A DNA stretch of 5,111 nucleotides, from positions 1-5,111 of the forward strand of contig JAUIJG010000384.1 in assembly GCA_030431355.1 (NCBI GenBank), written 5' to 3'. Shown one piece after another: positions 4,800 through 5,111 of this stretch; the stretch's first letter is position 1; every line of letters begins with the position of its first letter. The notes under the pieces were generated by a model that did not search any database, was not told the DNA's origin, and saw nothing but the letters and a program-made list of their open reading frames with translations. Source of the stretch: a bacterium. Its GTDB lineage: Bacteria > Cyanobacteriota > Vampirovibrionia > Obscuribacterales > Obscuribacteraceae. A program made the position numbers and the translations under genes.

Positions 4800-5111
4800 A
4801 TGCTAACTGAAGACACAATCAGATATATCCACGTTCCTTTCAAGAAAGACGCCTTTCAGAAAGGACAAAAGAACGTGGGATTTCGTGTCAGAAAACCCCG
4901 GGACAAAAGAGACTTGCTTGTCGGTGTTCTTCTCAAAGATCGCTACTATGTTCTCTCCGTCCTCGGAAAAGGTGGAATGAGCCTTGTATACAAAGCCAAA
5001 GACCTGACCAATAACAAAATAGTGGCGGTGAAGGCCCTGAGAACCCAGGGACTTGGAGACGAGACAATTGTCAAGCGCTTCAAGCAAGAAGCGGAAGTTT
5101 TACACCGCCTC
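4800..5111 (+). CDS. Hanks-type Ser/Thr protein kinase (N-terminal part only)
   Basis: This is a eukaryotic-like kinase that would transfer ATP phosphate to Ser/Thr of target proteins. The 104 visible residues contain the start of the catalytic domain: DRYYVLSVLG (47-56), glycine-rich loop GKGGMSLVYKA (56-66), the ATP-binding lysine in VAVK (K78), and helix C with RFKQEAEVLHRL (93-104), where E97 is the expected salt-bridge partner of K78. The HRD and DFG motifs, and any membrane or sensor domain, lie beyond the right edge. A basic 46-residue extension precedes the kinase domain if ATG 4800 is used; no other Met or known motif is seen in it. The start is uncertain. ATG 4800 has GGAG 16 bases away across a hairpin, while in-frame GTG 4875 has AAAGGA 9 bases upstream and would leave only about 21 residues before the domain. 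An in-frame TAA at 4764 bounds the upstream limit. Confidence 0.93.
   Translation, partial: MLTEDTIRYIHVPFKKDAFQKGQKNVGFRVRKPRDKRDLLVGVLLKDRYYVLSVLGKGGMSLVYKAKDLTNNKIVAVKALRTQGLGDETIVKRFKQEAEVLHRL
4829..4878 (+). repeat. Tandem 16-base repeats inside an 8-bp inverted repeat (possible three-way RNA junction)
   Basis: CCACGTTC (4829-4836) is perfectly complementary to GAACGTGG (4871-4878). Between them are two imperfect tandem copies, CCTTTCAAGAAAGACG (4836-4851) and CCTTTCAGAAAGGACA (4852-4867), each self-complementary: CTTT/AAAG (4837-4848) and CCTTT/AAAGG (4852-4864). The fold would be an outer stem carrying two hairpins. The repeat unit is not a multiple of three, so the copies encode different residues, which argues for selection at RNA or DNA level if the structure is real. 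Confidence 0.5.
4860..4877 (+). promoter_or_regulatory. Alternative ribosome-binding site and GTG start of the kinase
   Basis: AAAGGA (4860-4865) is followed after 9 bases by an in-frame GTG (4875-4877), better spacing than at ATG 4800. Both elements fall in the predicted junction: AAAGG is the 3' arm of the second hairpin and the GTG is in the 3' arm of the outer stem. If this is a true start, the structure would block it when folded. Confidence 0.35.

Noticed and set aside
4650..4880. Known structured RNAs (tmRNA, SRP RNA, RNase P RNA, 6S RNA, cobalamin, c-di-GMP or c-di-AMP riboswitch)
   Set aside because: None of the conserved sequence elements I know for these families was found; a covariance-model search could still detect a divergent member.
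4803..5087. Minus-strand open frame of 94 codons
   Set aside because: It is antisense to the kinase N-lobe, which carries unmistakable glycine-loop and lysine motifs.
1..5111. tRNA, rRNA, CRISPR arrays, insertion sequences, attachment sites
   Set aside because: No cloverleaf-like tRNA, no regularly spaced repeats of CRISPR size, no transposase or terminal inverted repeats were seen.

Overview
The window holds five protein genes of a free-living-type bacterial chromosome, with moderate G+C and two gene blocks facing away from each other. There is no sign of phage, transposon or CRISPR. The FtsZ wording (GVEFWA near the N-terminus, [34 protein letters not shown]) is closest to what I know from cyanobacteria and their non-photosynthetic relatives. 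Together with TPR-rich exported proteins and a Hanks-type Ser/Thr kinase, this suggests a Melainabacteria/Vampirovibrionia-like lineage, perhaps Obscuribacterales. That placement is inference from memory of family sequences, not a search.

Minus-strand block (3201 down to 1): two tandem TPR genes separated by 7 bases (2227-3201, then 1392-2219), each with an N-terminal export signal, form a likely two-gene operon. After a 284-base gap comes ftsZ (1-1107), which runs off the left edge. The gap holds a long imperfect stem-loop, a weak sigma-70-like promoter, a 13-base palindrome and the ftsZ Shine-Dalgarno. No ftsQ or ftsA lies directly upstream of ftsZ.

Plus-strand block (3308 to 5111): a DUF445/YheB-type membrane protein (3308-4594) is followed by a 205-base intergenic stretch and a Hanks-type kinase cut off by the right edge in its N-lobe (4800-5111). 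The two blocks diverge from an AT-rich 106-base region (3202-3307).

The most unusual part is the leader of the kinase gene (about 4641-4878). An extended -10 promoter precedes a series of possible RNA stems: a 7-bp stem with a spare copy of one arm; a long-range stem that encloses a possible 14-codon ORF and covers the GGAG ahead of the kinase ATG; a perfect 16-base hairpin exactly filling the space between that GGAG and the ATG; and, 30 bases into the reading frame, an 8-bp stem enclosing two small hairpins built from tandem 16-base repeats. That last element would hide a better-spaced Shine-Dalgarno and a second in-frame start (GTG at 4875). The arrangement suggests translational control of the kinase or a start-site choice, but it rests on reading base complementarity by eye.

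Functionally, ftsZ is the division tubulin; the TPR proteins are probably periplasmic or envelope-associated scaffolds; the DUF445 protein is an inner-membrane protein of unknown role; and the kinase is a signalling protein. Apart from the TPR pair, nothing in the window shows that these genes act together.
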